Below the pieces are notes generated by a model. The model ran no database searches, was not told where the DNA came from, and was given only the letters and a program-made list of their open reading frames with translations. Of a stretch of 64,000 bases of DNA, positions 23,570 through 31,184 are shown piece after piece (position 1 is the first letter of the stretch; the number at the start of each line of letters is the position of its first letter). The position numbers and the translations under genes were made by a program. The stretch comes from a virus. The stretch covers positions 147,169 through 211,168 of IMG/VR virus record IMGVR_UViG_3300023181_000025, one strand, 5' to 3'.

Positions 23570-23962
23570 ATGAAAACTAAGCAAGAGATCATCGAAGAAA
23601 CGGCAAATTATTACAATCTGAGTAATCGGGCAGTTACTCTTTCAGGTAAATGTAAATATTCAACCAGTGACGGAAGACAATGTGCCGTAGGTAGGTGCTT
23701 TACTGATAAAGAGGCTGACAGCTTTTGTGATTTTGACGGGCCGGTGAGTTTTGTAAACTCAACCCTAAAAGTCAACGCAAATAAAGAGCTTGATGATATT
23801 TTGAAAGAGGAATATCGCGGCCATTCGATTATTTTTTGGATGGATCTTCAAAGTTTTCATGATACACAGGAGAACTGGAATGATGATGGAATTTCTGAGG
23901 TTGGGCTGAAAGAAAAAGCAGAACTTCTTGAAAAGTATGTTGACAAACAAGAGGGAAACTAA
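23570..23962 (+). CDS. NR/FHD family member 2, 130 aa
   Basis: Family features in order: IIEETANYYN, SNR, CKYSTSDGRQCAVGRCFTD, LKEEYRGHSIIFWMDLQSF, HD, NW. The last codons (KYVDKQ) also spell a TTGACA -35 box for the next paralog. Conserved Cys, His and Asp suggest a metal site; function unknown. Confidence 0.87.
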   Translation: MKTKQEIIEETANYYNLSNRAVTLSGKCKYSTSDGRQCAVGRCFTDKEADSFCDFDGPVSFVNSTLKVNANKELDDILKEEYRGHSIIFWMDLQSFHDTQENWNDDGISEVGLKEKAELLEKYVDKQEGN

Positions 23963-23968
23963 TACTTT
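23940..23968 (+). promoter_or_regulatory. Leaderless-type promoter inside the preceding gene
   Basis: TTGACA, 17 nt, TACTTT, then 6 nt to ATG 23975. The -35 is encoded by the Val-Asp-Lys codons near the end of the upstream paralog. Confidence 0.6.
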
Positions 23969-23974
23969 ATTCAC

Positions 23975-24334
23975 ATGACCAAGCAATCAATTATTGAAGA
24001 GACCGCCGCCTATTACAATTTGGGAAATCGTTCGGTTTGCCCTAAAAAGGGCGGGTGCCTCTATTTGAACCCCGAGGGAAAAATGTGTGCTTTTGGTAGG
24101 TGCATGACGGAGGAAGGTCTGGACGCTTATAAGAATTCGGGCGATTACGTTAGAGCCTTAAGTGTTGGAGATAGCGTTGACCATCTTTTGCTGGCAGATT
24201 ATAAGGGCCATTCTGTAGAGTTTTGGACCGACATCCAAATGTTCCATGACATGGAAAATCATTGGACTGAGACCGGCCTTTCCTCTAAAGGCGAAGAATT
24301 TAAGAAAAAACTTCTCAAAAAGTATGTTGACTAA
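23975..24334 (+). CDS. NR/FHD family member 3, 119 aa
   Basis: Tandem paralog of 23570: IIEETAAYYN, NR, CLYLNPEGKMCAFGRCMTE, YKGHSVEFWTDIQMFHD, HW, GLSSKG. Ends with the conserved KKYVD, whose GTTGAC codons again build a -35 box. Confidence 0.87.
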   Translation: MTKQSIIEETAAYYNLGNRSVCPKKGGCLYLNPEGKMCAFGRCMTEEGLDAYKNSGDYVRALSVGDSVDHLLLADYKGHSVEFWTDIQMFHDMENHWTETGLSSKGEEFKKKLLKKYVD

Positions 24335-24355
24335 CTGCGCTTTTTAGTGTAACTT
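24327..24355 (+). promoter_or_regulatory. Promoter of a candidate RNA
   Basis: TTGACT (inside the upstream stop), 17 nt, TAACTT. Expected start about 24362; no ORF follows for 200 nt, so it would drive non-coding RNA. Confidence 0.5.
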
Positions 24356-24361
24356 CTTTTC

Positions 24362-24450
24362 ATAGCGCAACACAGGGGACCGCGCCCCTCCGAAAATTGT
24401 AGTGATACGGTGACTACTAAACTAAGCTTCTGCGAGATTTAGTTTGAGGA
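24362..24450 (+). ncRNA. Candidate structured RNA upstream of tRNA
   Basis: Three consecutive hairpins: AGGGG/CCCCT (24374-24389), GTAGT/ACTAC (24399-24417) and the 7-bp AAACTAA/TTAGTTT (24419-24445). A promoter precedes it and the tRNA promoter follows. No protein-coding frame. It is not a second tRNA, as no T-arm consensus is present. Confidence 0.45.
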
Positions 24451-24459
24451 ATAAAGAGG

Positions 24460-24488
24460 TTGACAGGGAAAAGAAAAAACGATAGATT
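24460..24488 (+). promoter_or_regulatory. tRNA promoter
   Basis: TTGACA, 17 nt, TAGATT, 11 nt before the tRNA 5' end. Confidence 0.6.
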
Positions 24489-24499
24489 GTAAAAACAAA

Positions 24500-24573
24500 G
24501 GGGCGATAGCTTAACCGGTGAAAGCAGCGGTTTCATAAACCGTTGAGTGAGGGTTCGACCCCCTCTCGCCCTA
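24500..24573 (+). tRNA. tRNA with CAU anticodon (Met or Ile2)
   Basis: Full cloverleaf by eye: 7-bp acceptor (GGGGCGA with TCGCCCT, first pair G-U), D-arm GCTT...AAGC, anticodon stem GCGGT/ACCGT with loop TTCATAA, and T-arm GAGGG-TTCGACC-CCCTC. CCA is not encoded. A CAU anticodon can be elongator or initiator Met, or Ile2 that needs lysidine at C34. A TilS-like gene 620 nt downstream makes Ile2 attractive. Confidence 0.92.
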
Positions 24574-24574
24574 C

Positions 24575-25099
24575 TTATAAAATTCTTTCAGGGTTGTGTA
24601 ATTCCATATGGCAATTAGAGCACAATAAATCACATTTGTCTATTTCTAGCAATAGAGAGGCCCAATTTGTATTGGAGAGTTTTCTAGAGTCCAGCTTAAA
24701 AGTTTTTTCTTTTGGATCTCTGTGATGGAAACACAGGGCGGAATAATTTTTATCGTATCCGCATATTTTGCATTTCCCGCCCTTCAAATCAACTAAAGTT
24801 TTCTTTCTGTCTAAAGAAACGAGTTTTTGACGTTCGTTATTCTTTCTATTTTGCTCTTGTTTATTATCTTTATAGAACTGCTTGCAACTACATTCGTTAG
24901 AGCAAAACTTTAGTTGATTCCCCTCTAATCTTTTGGAACACATTAAACAAAACGTATCGGGAGAATGAGTTTTTTTAGTATTTAATCCATGTTTTCTAAG
25001 CCAATACCTTATATTGGTTTGACTGCAATTAAGTTTAATTGCGATTTGATAAGTAGACATGCCTTGTTCAATTAATTCTTTTAATGTTTCATAGCTCAT
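24575..25099 (-). CDS. HNH homing-type endonuclease, 174 aa
   Basis: Minus strand, converging on the CAU tRNA with its stop 2 nt beyond the tRNA end. N-terminal helix-turn-helix (LKELIEQGMSTYQIAIKLN), a middle zinc finger (CLMCSKR, CSNEC), and an HNH nuclease domain (CKICGY, FHHRD, LCSNCHMELH) at the C-terminus. This HTH plus Cys-rich HNH layout is typical of phage free-standing homing endonucleases. Confidence 0.92.
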   Translation of the reverse strand: MSYETLKELIEQGMSTYQIAIKLNCSQTNIRYWLRKHGLNTKKTHSPDTFCLMCSKRLEGNQLKFCSNECSCKQFYKDNKQEQNRKNNERQKLVSLDRKKTLVDLKGGKCKICGYDKNYSALCFHHRDPKEKTFKLDSRKLSNTNWASLLLEIDKCDLLCSNCHMELHNPERIL

Positions 25100-25157
25100 A
25101 AAGTTATTTACACAAAAAATATAAATTGTGAACTAGTATGTTTGACTTTTTTATTTC

Positions 25158-25185
25158 TTGACTTTTCTCCATAATTTTCAATACT
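25158..25185 (+). promoter_or_regulatory. Leaderless-type promoter of tilS-like gene
   Basis: TTGACT, 16 nt, AATACT, then 7 nt to ATG 25193. Confidence 0.55.
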
Positions 25186-25192
25186 GCCCCCC

Positions 25193-25834
25193 ATGATCAA
25201 ATTCATCCCCGGCACAATCCCCCATGATCCCGTTTTCATGATCAGCGGCGGCGTGGATAGCGTGGCGGCGGCCCACTGGCTAGCCACCAAGGCGCGCAAA
25301 AAGATTTCGGCTATCCACTTCAACCATAACGTCCAACCCGCGAACGAAGCAATGCAGACGGCGGTGTGCGAGCTTTGCGCGTCTCTTGACATTCCCCTTA
25401 TGATCGTGAAGAATACGACAGCTTGCAAACTGAATGAGGCCAGTCTTAGGCATTGGAGACTAACAGTTTTGAAAGGCATTAAGGGAAACTTTCTAAGTGC
25501 TCATCATGTAGGGGATGCAATTGAAAATTATTTAAACAACTGTTTGAAAGGCTGTCCAGAATATAAGCCAATTAAAGAAAAAACTGAATTCGATGGTTTT
25601 ACAATTTCCCACCCATTCCTTACCACTCGCAAGAGCGATTTCGAAAAATACGCAAGACAAAACAATCTAGACCAATTCATCTGCCCCGACCCCACTAACG
25701 CCGATACTTCCTTTAATCGAAACTGGATTAGAAAACTAATTAGCGAATCGGAAGATCGCGGCAAAGGGTTGGAAAAAGTAGTCTTAAAGAAATTTTACAA
25801 AAAGAGAATTGACATTGGCGGGGGATTTGAATAG
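25193..25834 (+). CDS. tilS: TilS-like tRNA(Ile) lysidine synthetase, 213 aa
   Basis: N-type ATP pyrophosphatase. P-loop SGGVDS (18-23), HFNHN (42-46) and AHHVGDAIE (103-111) match TilS, which uses ATP and lysine to convert C34 of tRNA-Ile(CAU) into lysidine so that it reads AUA. The C-terminal TilS domains are missing or reduced (bacterial TilS is about 320-440 aa), as in other short forms. DPTN and FNRNWIR match the downstream TilS block DPTN...R..iR. The first 200 bases are richer in G+C than neighbours. Confidence 0.88.
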   Translation: MIKFIPGTIPHDPVFMISGGVDSVAAAHWLATKARKKISAIHFNHNVQPANEAMQTAVCELCASLDIPLMIVKNTTACKLNEASLRHWRLTVLKGIKGNFLSAHHVGDAIENYLNNCLKGCPEYKPIKEKTEFDGFTISHPFLTTRKSDFEKYARQNNLDQFICPDPTNADTSFNRNWIRKLISESEDRGKGLEKVVLKKFYKKRIDIGGGFE

Positions 25835-25847
25835 AACTAATCACCTT

Positions 25848-26171
25848 ATGACAACGACAGAACAAAAACTATTTGACGCTCTTTACCGAATCTGCAAAAA
25901 TGCCCATAGAAAGGAAAGGCATGGGTTTACTGATGATATCGTTGCTCCCCTATTCCTCAATGAGGCCCGCGCACTGCTAGAAGAAATTGAAGCCTCAAAT
26001 CAAAGATTTCGCTGTGGCATGAATCCGGGAGAAACGTGCTGCATTGTTTCTCAGCATCCGGGGTTGTCCCCGATTTTTGACTACGAAAATGGTGTGGGGA
26101 TTTTCTATTGTTTCGCTCTAAGCCCCACAGAAGCCAAAGAAATTGCTAAAAAACTAAACAAATCGGAATAA
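25848..26171 (+). CDS. Hypothetical protein, 107 aa
   Basis: ATG 25848 chosen over an upstream in-frame TTG at 25809. N-terminal helix (TEQKLFDALYRICKNA) and a central CGMNPGETCC block with three Cys. No family recognised. Confidence 0.75.
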   Translation: MTTTEQKLFDALYRICKNAHRKERHGFTDDIVAPLFLNEARALLEEIEASNQRFRCGMNPGETCCIVSQHPGLSPIFDYENGVGIFYCFALSPTEAKEIAKKLNKSE

Positions 26172-26175
26172 AATT

Positions 26176-26439
26176 ATGGAATTTTTTATAAAAAATAATG
26201 ACGAAATCACCTTGCCCGGCTGGATAGGTGGATCAAGTCTTACCCTTCAAGAAATTGGAGCGATTGTATGTTTGGCTTGTTTAGAAACCGATGGAGATAG
26301 CGAAGCATTGGGGGCAAGATTTTCTTCTGAAGAATTTTCTCTTTGCGCCAAACCTTTAATTGAAAGAGGAATCGTGAAAGTATCTTTTAACAAAGAGAAA
26401 TCACGAATGAAGATGGATATTGATCTTGATGAAATATGA
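26176..26439 (+). CDS. Hypothetical protein, 87 aa
   Basis: Contains LTLQEIGAIVCLACLE and KPLIERGIVKVSF, a pattern close to a winged-helix fold with the recognition wing near the end. May be a small regulator; not certain. Confidence 0.72.
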   Translation: MEFFIKNNDEITLPGWIGGSSLTLQEIGAIVCLACLETDGDSEALGARFSSEEFSLCAKPLIERGIVKVSFNKEKSRMKMDIDLDEI

Positions 26440-26484
26440 AAAAAACGAAGTAAATAATCTAAGAATATATAACGACTAAATAAT

Positions 26485-26808
26485 ATGGGCGACAGAGGAA
26501 ATATTGTAATTGAAGCCGATGGGCAGACGTTCCCACATGAGGTGTATCTTTATACCCATTGGGACGGATCAAACGTAAAAAAGACGCTAAAAAAAGCCCT
26601 TGTTAAAGGGAGGGATCGCTGGGATGACCCTCAGTATTTGGCTCGGGTTATTTTTCAAACCCTGATTGATGGAGATCAAGACGTTACGGGTTACGGCCTT
26701 TCCACTAAAATGGGAGATGGTGGGACAGAGATTTACGTAAATCTTGAGCAACAAAAGGTTAAATTTAAACAAAAAGAATGGTCTTTTGAAAATTTCGTCA
26801 AGGAATGA
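26485..26808 (+). CDS. Conserved MGDRGN-type hypothetical protein, 107 aa
   Basis: The start MGDRGNIVIEADGQ with YLYTHWDGSNV, RWDDPQYLARVIF and TGYGLSTKMGDGG is a pattern I recognise from phage and bacterial proteins of unknown function. Length is normal for that group. Confidence 0.85.
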   Translation: MGDRGNIVIEADGQTFPHEVYLYTHWDGSNVKKTLKKALVKGRDRWDDPQYLARVIFQTLIDGDQDVTGYGLSTKMGDGGTEIYVNLEQQKVKFKQKEWSFENFVKE

Positions 26809-26836
26809 TTGACTTTTTCTATAATTTACCCATATT
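26809..26836 (+). promoter_or_regulatory. Leaderless-type promoter
   Basis: TTGACT, 16 nt, CATATT, then 6 nt to ATG 26843; the -35 overlaps the preceding stop. Confidence 0.5.
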
Positions 26837-26842
26837 TATAAC

Positions 26843-27067
26843 ATGAAATACCAAGTTTTTGAAAACGATATCGCCTGTTCTGAAATTGCCAAAAGCCTGC
26901 GAGATCCCGCATGGCAAAAGGATACATTTGATAATTTCGCGGATGCTGTAGAATTTGCAGAACAATGGCTTGGCTTCTATGGCTTGGGGCATGAAAAATA
27001 TTACCCTAATCAAAAAATAAATTATTATCCCGAAGATGGGTGCACAATTGAAGTCCGCGAAATTTAA
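26843..27067 (+). CDS. Hypothetical protein, 74 aa
   Basis: Acidic helix then aromatic strand (FAEQWLGFYGLGHEKYYP). No family recognised. Leaderless by promoter position. Confidence 0.75.
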   Translation: MKYQVFENDIACSEIAKSLRDPAWQKDTFDNFADAVEFAEQWLGFYGLGHEKYYPNQKINYYPEDGCTIEVREI

Positions 27068-27078
27068 ACTTTAATAAT

Positions 27079-27288
27079 ATGACTTTTCTAATTGCAGCTT
27101 TTATTTATTTAATCTGTTGGGCGGCGGCCTCATTTCTTGTTTATATTCTTTTTACGATTGATTTTCCAGAACCCAAAGAAAAGGGAAGAAACCTAAGAAC
27201 ATCTATAGTCTTTGGGTTCGGCGGGCCTATATCTTTATTGGTATCTTTACTTTTAGTATTTATTGAATGGCCCTTTAAAAAGAATTAA
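27079..27288 (+). CDS. Membrane protein with two segments, 69 aa
   Basis: Hydrophobic segments at about residues 3-26 and 46-64 joined by a loop with PEPKEKGRN. Function unknown. Confidence 0.72.
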   Translation: MTFLIAAFIYLICWAAASFLVYILFTIDFPEPKEKGRNLRTSIVFGFGGPISLLVSLLLVFIEWPFKKN

Positions 27289-27292
27289 TAAT

Positions 27293-27796
27293 ATGAAACT
27301 ACAACTCATAAACAAAACTGAATTTAACAAACTTTCCGCCGCCCAAAAGCGCGTGGCAATCGCAAAGGATGTTCTATTGCGAATTAAAAAGAAAAATATT
27401 AAGCAATACCAAGGTGATTTTTTCTTAAATAAAGAAGATATATTTGAAGAACTTGACGAAAAAGATTCTATTCAAGACGCAATCAACAGTTCGCAATGCG
27501 AAGTATGCGCAAAAGGAGCACTCGTTTGCTCATGGGTAGGAAATTTTAACAAAGTAAAAAAGGAAGATATCGAATCATTTGAGGTCAATTTGGTTTTTGA
27601 AGACGCGGCCCCTAAAGGATTGGTTAAACTTTTCGGGCGTGACATGCTTGATTCTATTGAATATAATTTTGAGGGCGAAGATTATGCTTGGACTTCCCAT
27701 AACGCTCTCAGAAAAGGTTACAATAAAAAATATAATAATAATTTGCGCGCTATTATGCAAAACATCATCGAAAACGAAGGCAAATTCATTCCTTAA
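27293..27796 (+). CDS. CEVCAKGA family copy 1, 167 aa
   Basis: Strong paralog of 32284. Shared blocks: AAQKRVAIAKDVLLRI, SQCEVCAKGALVCSWVGNF, KLFGRDMLD and EGKFIP at the end. A CxxC pair may bind zinc. The block resembles a group of short bacterial and phage proteins with CEVCALGA-like motifs; no function known. Confidence 0.85.
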   Translation: MKLQLINKTEFNKLSAAQKRVAIAKDVLLRIKKKNIKQYQGDFFLNKEDIFEELDEKDSIQDAINSSQCEVCAKGALVCSWVGNFNKVKKEDIESFEVNLVFEDAAPKGLVKLFGRDMLDSIEYNFEGEDYAWTSHNALRKGYNKKYNNNLRAIMQNIIENEGKFIP

Positions 27797-27806
27797 TATC
27801 AATAAT

Positions 27807-28235
27807 ATGACAAAAGAAGTATTTTTGTTGGTGGGAATAAGCTATCTACACGTAGAGGGCCGCAAAATGCGTCATCGTCTTGACGAGCTTTACAGAACCG
27901 ATAAAGAGAAAGCAATTGCTTTAAATAAAGAATACCGCGCCTCTAAAGAATTTGTTTCTCATATCGGGAGTTCTACTGTTTTAAAAGGAATATTTGAAAC
28001 ACAAAAAGAAGCGATTGATTTTCTTCAAGAAAACCAGAACCATATCCATGAAGGCGCGTATTATACTTATTTTGTAATTGAAAAAAGATATTTTGGATAT
28101 GAAGGATATTCTTTTTTTGAGGTAGATCCAGAGCTTTGGTTTGAGGGTCAAAGCTGCGGTTCAGATTGGCATGACTATAAATATGTCCAATGTGAGAAGC
28201 CCGAATTTTATAAAGGAATAATTGGATTTGCGTGA
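27807..28235 (+). CDS. Hypothetical protein, 142 aa
   Basis: ATG 27807 used; much longer in-frame sequence upstream overlaps the previous gene in another frame. Contains FETQKEAIDFLQEN and a tyrosine-rich YYTYFVIEKRYFGY stretch. No family recognised. Confidence 0.78.
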   Translation: MTKEVFLLVGISYLHVEGRKMRHRLDELYRTDKEKAIALNKEYRASKEFVSHIGSSTVLKGIFETQKEAIDFLQENQNHIHEGAYYTYFVIEKRYFGYEGYSFFEVDPELWFEGQSCGSDWHDYKYVQCEKPEFYKGIIGFA

Positions 28236-28252
28236 AACATAAATATTAATAT

Positions 28253-28531
28253 ATGATTACGATAACTCGACAAGAATTAATTGATTTCATCAAACGCCAA
28301 CCTGATGAAAAAGAATTTTGGATGGACCAATCGACAAACCAATCTTCTTGCGGTTGTCTCATGGTTCAATACGGGAGAGAACAAAACTGGGACTTCGAGG
28401 GCTGCGGGTTTACTTCATGGTGGAGTGAAGCTGATGAGCTAATAGCACAAATTCCTTTTAATATTTTTTCTTTAGCTCCAAATGTAACTAAAAACACTTA
28501 TGGAGAAACAAAAAAGTTTCTTGGGCTATAA
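28253..28531 (+). CDS. CGC family member 2, 92 aa
   Basis: TRQELIDFIKRQPDEKE, MDQ, SCGCLMVQYGRE, and EGCGFTSWW match the five-copy family; the last part, with YGETKKFL, matches YGDIKTKL in the others. Function unknown. Confidence 0.85.
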   Translation: MITITRQELIDFIKRQPDEKEFWMDQSTNQSSCGCLMVQYGREQNWDFEGCGFTSWWSEADELIAQIPFNIFSLAPNVTKNTYGETKKFLGL

Positions 28532-28542
28532 ATATTAATAAT

Positions 28543-28791
28543 ATGTCCAATCAACCAATTTCCGCAAACCCTTATGAAGTCACAGACGAACAACTGGCGA
28601 TTGATTATGTTTTTCGTGCCGCGCATGGAGCGCAACGAAATCCTCATGTCGCTGCAATTGTTTTGCAAAAGTATGTAATGGATTTGGAGGCTAGGGGCTG
28701 GAAATGGCAACCAGAAGAATTTCCTAGTGTGGTGAAAGAAAATATTATGCTCAATCAAGAACGGGAGATTATTGATTTGACAATAACCTGA
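28543..28791 (+). CDS. Hypothetical protein, 82 aa
   Basis: Helical, with VTDEQLAIDYVFRAAHGAQ and a short basic/aromatic patch (GWKWQPEEF). The end overlaps the next promoter's -35. Confidence 0.75.
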   Translation: MSNQPISANPYEVTDEQLAIDYVFRAAHGAQRNPHVAAIVLQKYVMDLEARGWKWQPEEFPSVVKENIMLNQEREIIDLTIT

Positions 28792-28804
28792 ATTCCTCCA
28801 TTCT
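28777..28804 (+). promoter_or_regulatory. Leaderless-type promoter
   Basis: TTGACA, 16 nt, CATTCT, then 6 nt to ATG 28811; -35 inside the upstream gene. Confidence 0.55.
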
Positions 28805-28810
28805 AAGCGC

Positions 28811-29275
28811 ATGACCAACAGCAACTCACCAGTCTATGGCGATCTTCTTAAAGACGTTTACATCCCTGATATTTGCGAGCGCGTAATGTATAAATGGGCG
28901 GGTAAAGAAAAGGCTGAACCGCACCGCGTTGAGGGTTGGTATAAAGCAATTCCAGAGCGCGAAAAGCCTGCGGAAGATGCTGATTTCATGGAGAGGATCG
29001 GCTGGGATTTGGGGAAAGAGGATCGTGAGCGTCGTGCAGAGCGTGGTGATGTTCGTGTTATTGCTTGTTCTCGTGAGGAAGCAACTCATGTTTCGATCTA
29101 CGCTGTGGCGGGTGCGCTTGTTCGTATCGACAGGGTGGAGCCAACGAAAAAGCATGTTGAATGGAGTGCGGAACTGATTGAAGAAACGCGCAAAACTTGG
29201 CTTAACTTTTATTGCCGCGATGCAATGTATTTTGGTGCTGAGACTGAAAAATTAGTTTCCACACATAGATTCTAA
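28811..29275 (+). CDS. Hypothetical protein, 154 aa
   Basis: Charged, with a run ERDRERRAERGD-like centre (KEDRERRAERGDVRVI) and a C-terminal helix region. Codons are somewhat more GC-rich than neighbours. No family recognised. Confidence 0.8.
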   Translation: MTNSNSPVYGDLLKDVYIPDICERVMYKWAGKEKAEPHRVEGWYKAIPEREKPAEDADFMERIGWDLGKEDRERRAERGDVRVIACSREEATHVSIYAVAGALVRIDRVEPTKKHVEWSAELIEETRKTWLNFYCRDAMYFGAETEKLVSTHRF

Positions 29276-29279
29276 CCAC

Positions 29280-29765
29280 ATGGTTACTCCTTCCACGCAC
29301 TACGTTAAGTTCACTGGTAAATTCCGCGACCTTAAGGGTCAAGGATACCGATTCTGGAAGGCTTTTGGGCGTAATTACAGAGTTTATAGCAAAACTTTAA
29401 ACGCTCGTAATCTCACTATATGGCAACATCATGGAGGCTATTTTGAGGTTGCTGATTTGTATGAGCTTTCTGTGATGCTTGTTGAGTTGATTCGGGGAGG
29501 GTTCCAAGGGGTTACGCCAAACATCGGCATATTTTCAGGGCAACAGCGTTATACTATGGTGTTTGATCGACAAGAAAACAAATTTGTTGATGCTATTGGT
29601 CCGAATACAGCAAGGTATGCATTAAAAAATAACGATGACGCTGGGTTTGATGCGTGGTATGAGCGTTATCGGGAATATTGCCTCTGTAAGGATACGATTG
29701 AGGAAATCCAGCACCTACTATCTTCGGGGCAAATCGAGATAGCTCTTGACAATCGGAAGAAATAA
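29280..29765 (+). CDS. Hypothetical protein, 161 aa
   Basis: Aromatic N-terminus (GQGYRFWKAFGRNYRVYSK), a helix (ELSVMLVELIRGGF) and a C-terminal helix ending LDNRKK, whose codons hold the -35 of the next gene. Function unknown. Confidence 0.8.
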   Translation: MVTPSTHYVKFTGKFRDLKGQGYRFWKAFGRNYRVYSKTLNARNLTIWQHHGGYFEVADLYELSVMLVELIRGGFQGVTPNIGIFSGQQRYTMVFDRQENKFVDAIGPNTARYALKNNDDAGFDAWYERYREYCLCKDTIEEIQHLLSSGQIEIALDNRKK

Positions 29766-29773
29766 TCCATAGT
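29746..29773 (+). promoter_or_regulatory. Leaderless-type promoter
   Basis: TTGACA, 16 nt, CATAGT, then 6 nt to ATG 29780. The 18 nt from the -35 on (TTGACAATCGGAAGAAAT) recur at 30271, suggesting promoter duplication. Confidence 0.55.
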
Positions 29774-29779
29774 TGATCC

Positions 29780-30040
29780 ATGAAGGAATTTAATCTCGCC
29801 CAACTTAGATATGCTGAGGAAGTATGTTTTAAGGACGATTTCATTAAGCTATTCAACAAATACGCTTTGAATTCGTTAGAAGAGAACTTGGGACTATATC
29901 ACTGGTATTATATTTGCAGCGATTATCAAGGCAAAGTATTGAATTGGATTTTCCACTGGTCCCGCGCTGACATGAAAAATGCGATGGGTGGGATCATCGA
30001 AGGAATGCTCACCGATCTAATTGGAGATTACAAAGGATAA
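29780..30040 (+). CDS. Hypothetical protein, 86 aa
   Basis: Mostly helical with HWYYICSDYQGKVLNWIFHW in the centre. No family recognised. It ends 1 nt before the duplicated gene. Confidence 0.75.
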   Translation: MKEFNLAQLRYAEEVCFKDDFIKLFNKYALNSLEENLGLYHWYYICSDYQGKVLNWIFHWSRADMKNAMGGIIEGMLTDLIGDYKG

Positions 30041-30041
30041 A

Positions 30042-30280
30042 ATGAAAAGTTTAATCTTAGGGTTTATTTTGGGGTTCATGATGGTTTTTGGCGTGTGGTG
30101 GCTCAAAACTCCGAATCCCCCATTGGTTTGCTTTCTTCTGGCGGTAGCCTCTATCATTTACCCTCTCAAGGTAAAGATAGATGAGTTAAGCACCAAAATT
30201 TATGAATTCGACAAAGATTGCGGCGGAATTCTTGTAGATTTCCTGAAATGTGTTGAGGGTAAAAAGGATGTTGACAATCG
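30042..30280 (+). repeat. Recent intragenomic duplication, copy 1
   Basis: Matches 49638-49876 on the same strand, about 19.6 kb away. The 3' two thirds are identical by eye, and the copies diverge right after GTTGACAATC, at the promoter -35. Confidence 0.85.
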
Positions 30281-30290
30281 GAAGAAATAG
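30042..30290 (+). CDS. Duplicated membrane protein, copy 1, 82 aa
   Basis: Two hydrophobic stretches (ILGFILGFMMVFGVWWL and VCFLLAVASIIYPL) and a polar C-terminus with one Cys pair. Nearly identical in DNA to 49638-49880 (about 8 differences in 238 nt, and a tract near 140 nt without any). Ends in VDNRKK, overlapping a promoter -35. Function unknown. Confidence 0.8.
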   Translation: MKSLILGFILGFMMVFGVWWLKTPNPPLVCFLLAVASIIYPLKVKIDELSTKIYEFDKDCGGILVDFLKCVEGKKDVDNRKK

Positions 30291-30298
30291 TTCATTCT
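30271..30298 (+). promoter_or_regulatory. Leaderless-type promoter
   Basis: TTGACA, 16 nt, CATTCT, then 6 nt to ATG 30305. Shares 18 nt with the promoter at 29746. Confidence 0.55.
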
Positions 30299-30304
30299 AC
30301 TCAC

Positions 30305-30532
30305 ATGGACCGCGAAGCATTAGAAGCTGAATTGAATAGTCTTTACGAACAAATTGGTTCGGTGGGGGCGATTAGCGAAATTCCTGAATCTGTGTTCGAG
30401 CGAGTATGGGAAATCGAAAGGATTCTTACCCCGTCTTCGTTGGAATTGGAAGAGGATTATCGTTGCGGCTGCGAATCTGTGTGGTGCATGGAGTGTGCCT
30501 GCGAACGTGGTGGATGCCCCGAAGATATTTAA
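30305..30532 (+). CDS. Acidic Cys-rich protein, 75 aa
   Basis: Acidic helix then a Cys-rich end (RCGCESVWCMECACERGGC) with seven Cys in 20 residues, suggesting a small zinc- or metal-binding knot. Function unknown. Confidence 0.75.
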   Translation: MDREALEAELNSLYEQIGSVGAISEIPESVFERVWEIERILTPSSLELEEDYRCGCESVWCMECACERGGCPEDI

Positions 30533-30533
30533 T

Positions 30534-30824
30534 ATGAAAGGCTTAAAAGTTACTACTATTCCAGAACAACGGGTAGAAACTTTCAATGATGGAGAATCAT
30601 TGGGGTTTTTAAATCAGTTTGAAATAAATCGTCTTCGTATTGAAGTAAAGGATTTCTATAAGGGAAAACCCTCTACCGCTGACACTGGCCTTGAATTGCT
30701 GTTTGACGGTCAGACGATCAGAATTGACTCTAACGGTAATTTGGAATCTTGGCCGCGTGGTCTATTTGATATGTTGGATAACCAATTGATGGTTTTGATT
30801 GATTGGCCCCAAGAAAATAGTTGA
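30534..30824 (+). CDS. Hypothetical protein, 96 aa
   Basis: ATG 30534 directly after the previous stop. Alpha/beta pattern with LELLFDGQTIRIDSNGN. Ends PQENS, overlapping the next -35. Confidence 0.75.
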   Translation: MKGLKVTTIPEQRVETFNDGESLGFLNQFEINRLRIEVKDFYKGKPSTADTGLELLFDGQTIRIDSNGNLESWPRGLFDMLDNQLMVLIDWPQENS

Positions 30825-30848
30825 CAAATAAGTCCTCTCAAGTAGAGT
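30821..30848 (+). promoter_or_regulatory. Leaderless-type promoter
   Basis: TTGACA, 16 nt, TAGAGT, then 6 nt to ATG 30855. Confidence 0.6.
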
Positions 30849-30854
30849 AACTAC

Positions 30855-31184
30855 ATGAAGCGATACGAAGTCAACCTTTGTAATTCTGAAACCTTTCAAG
30901 GTATGATCGAAGCTCCCGATGGCGATTGGGTTGCTTATGACGAGCTTGGTGTGGTCTCGATGGACAAAGATAAGTTTTATAAAATTGCTAAGTCAATGGA
31001 GCCAGAAAAGAATTGTCGCTTATCTGGTGATGGAAAGCCTTTGTCAAAAGACAAACAAAGATGGCTGAATATTATGGTGGGGGAGATTCGCGCATTGCGC
31101 GAACTTTACGGCCAAGAAAACCCTTTAATAAAAGAAATCTGCACAAATCTACTCGTCGAGGCCATTCTTCTTGACGGCGAGTAA
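30855..31184 (+). CDS. Hypothetical protein, 109 aa
   Basis: N-terminal beta region with APDGDWVAYDEL, then a C-terminal all-helical part (MVGEIRALRELYGQ, EICTNLLVEAIL). No family recognised. Confidence 0.77.
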   Translation: MKRYEVNLCNSETFQGMIEAPDGDWVAYDELGVVSMDKDKFYKIAKSMEPEKNCRLSGDGKPLSKDKQRWLNIMVGEIRALRELYGQENPLIKEICTNLLVEAILLDGE

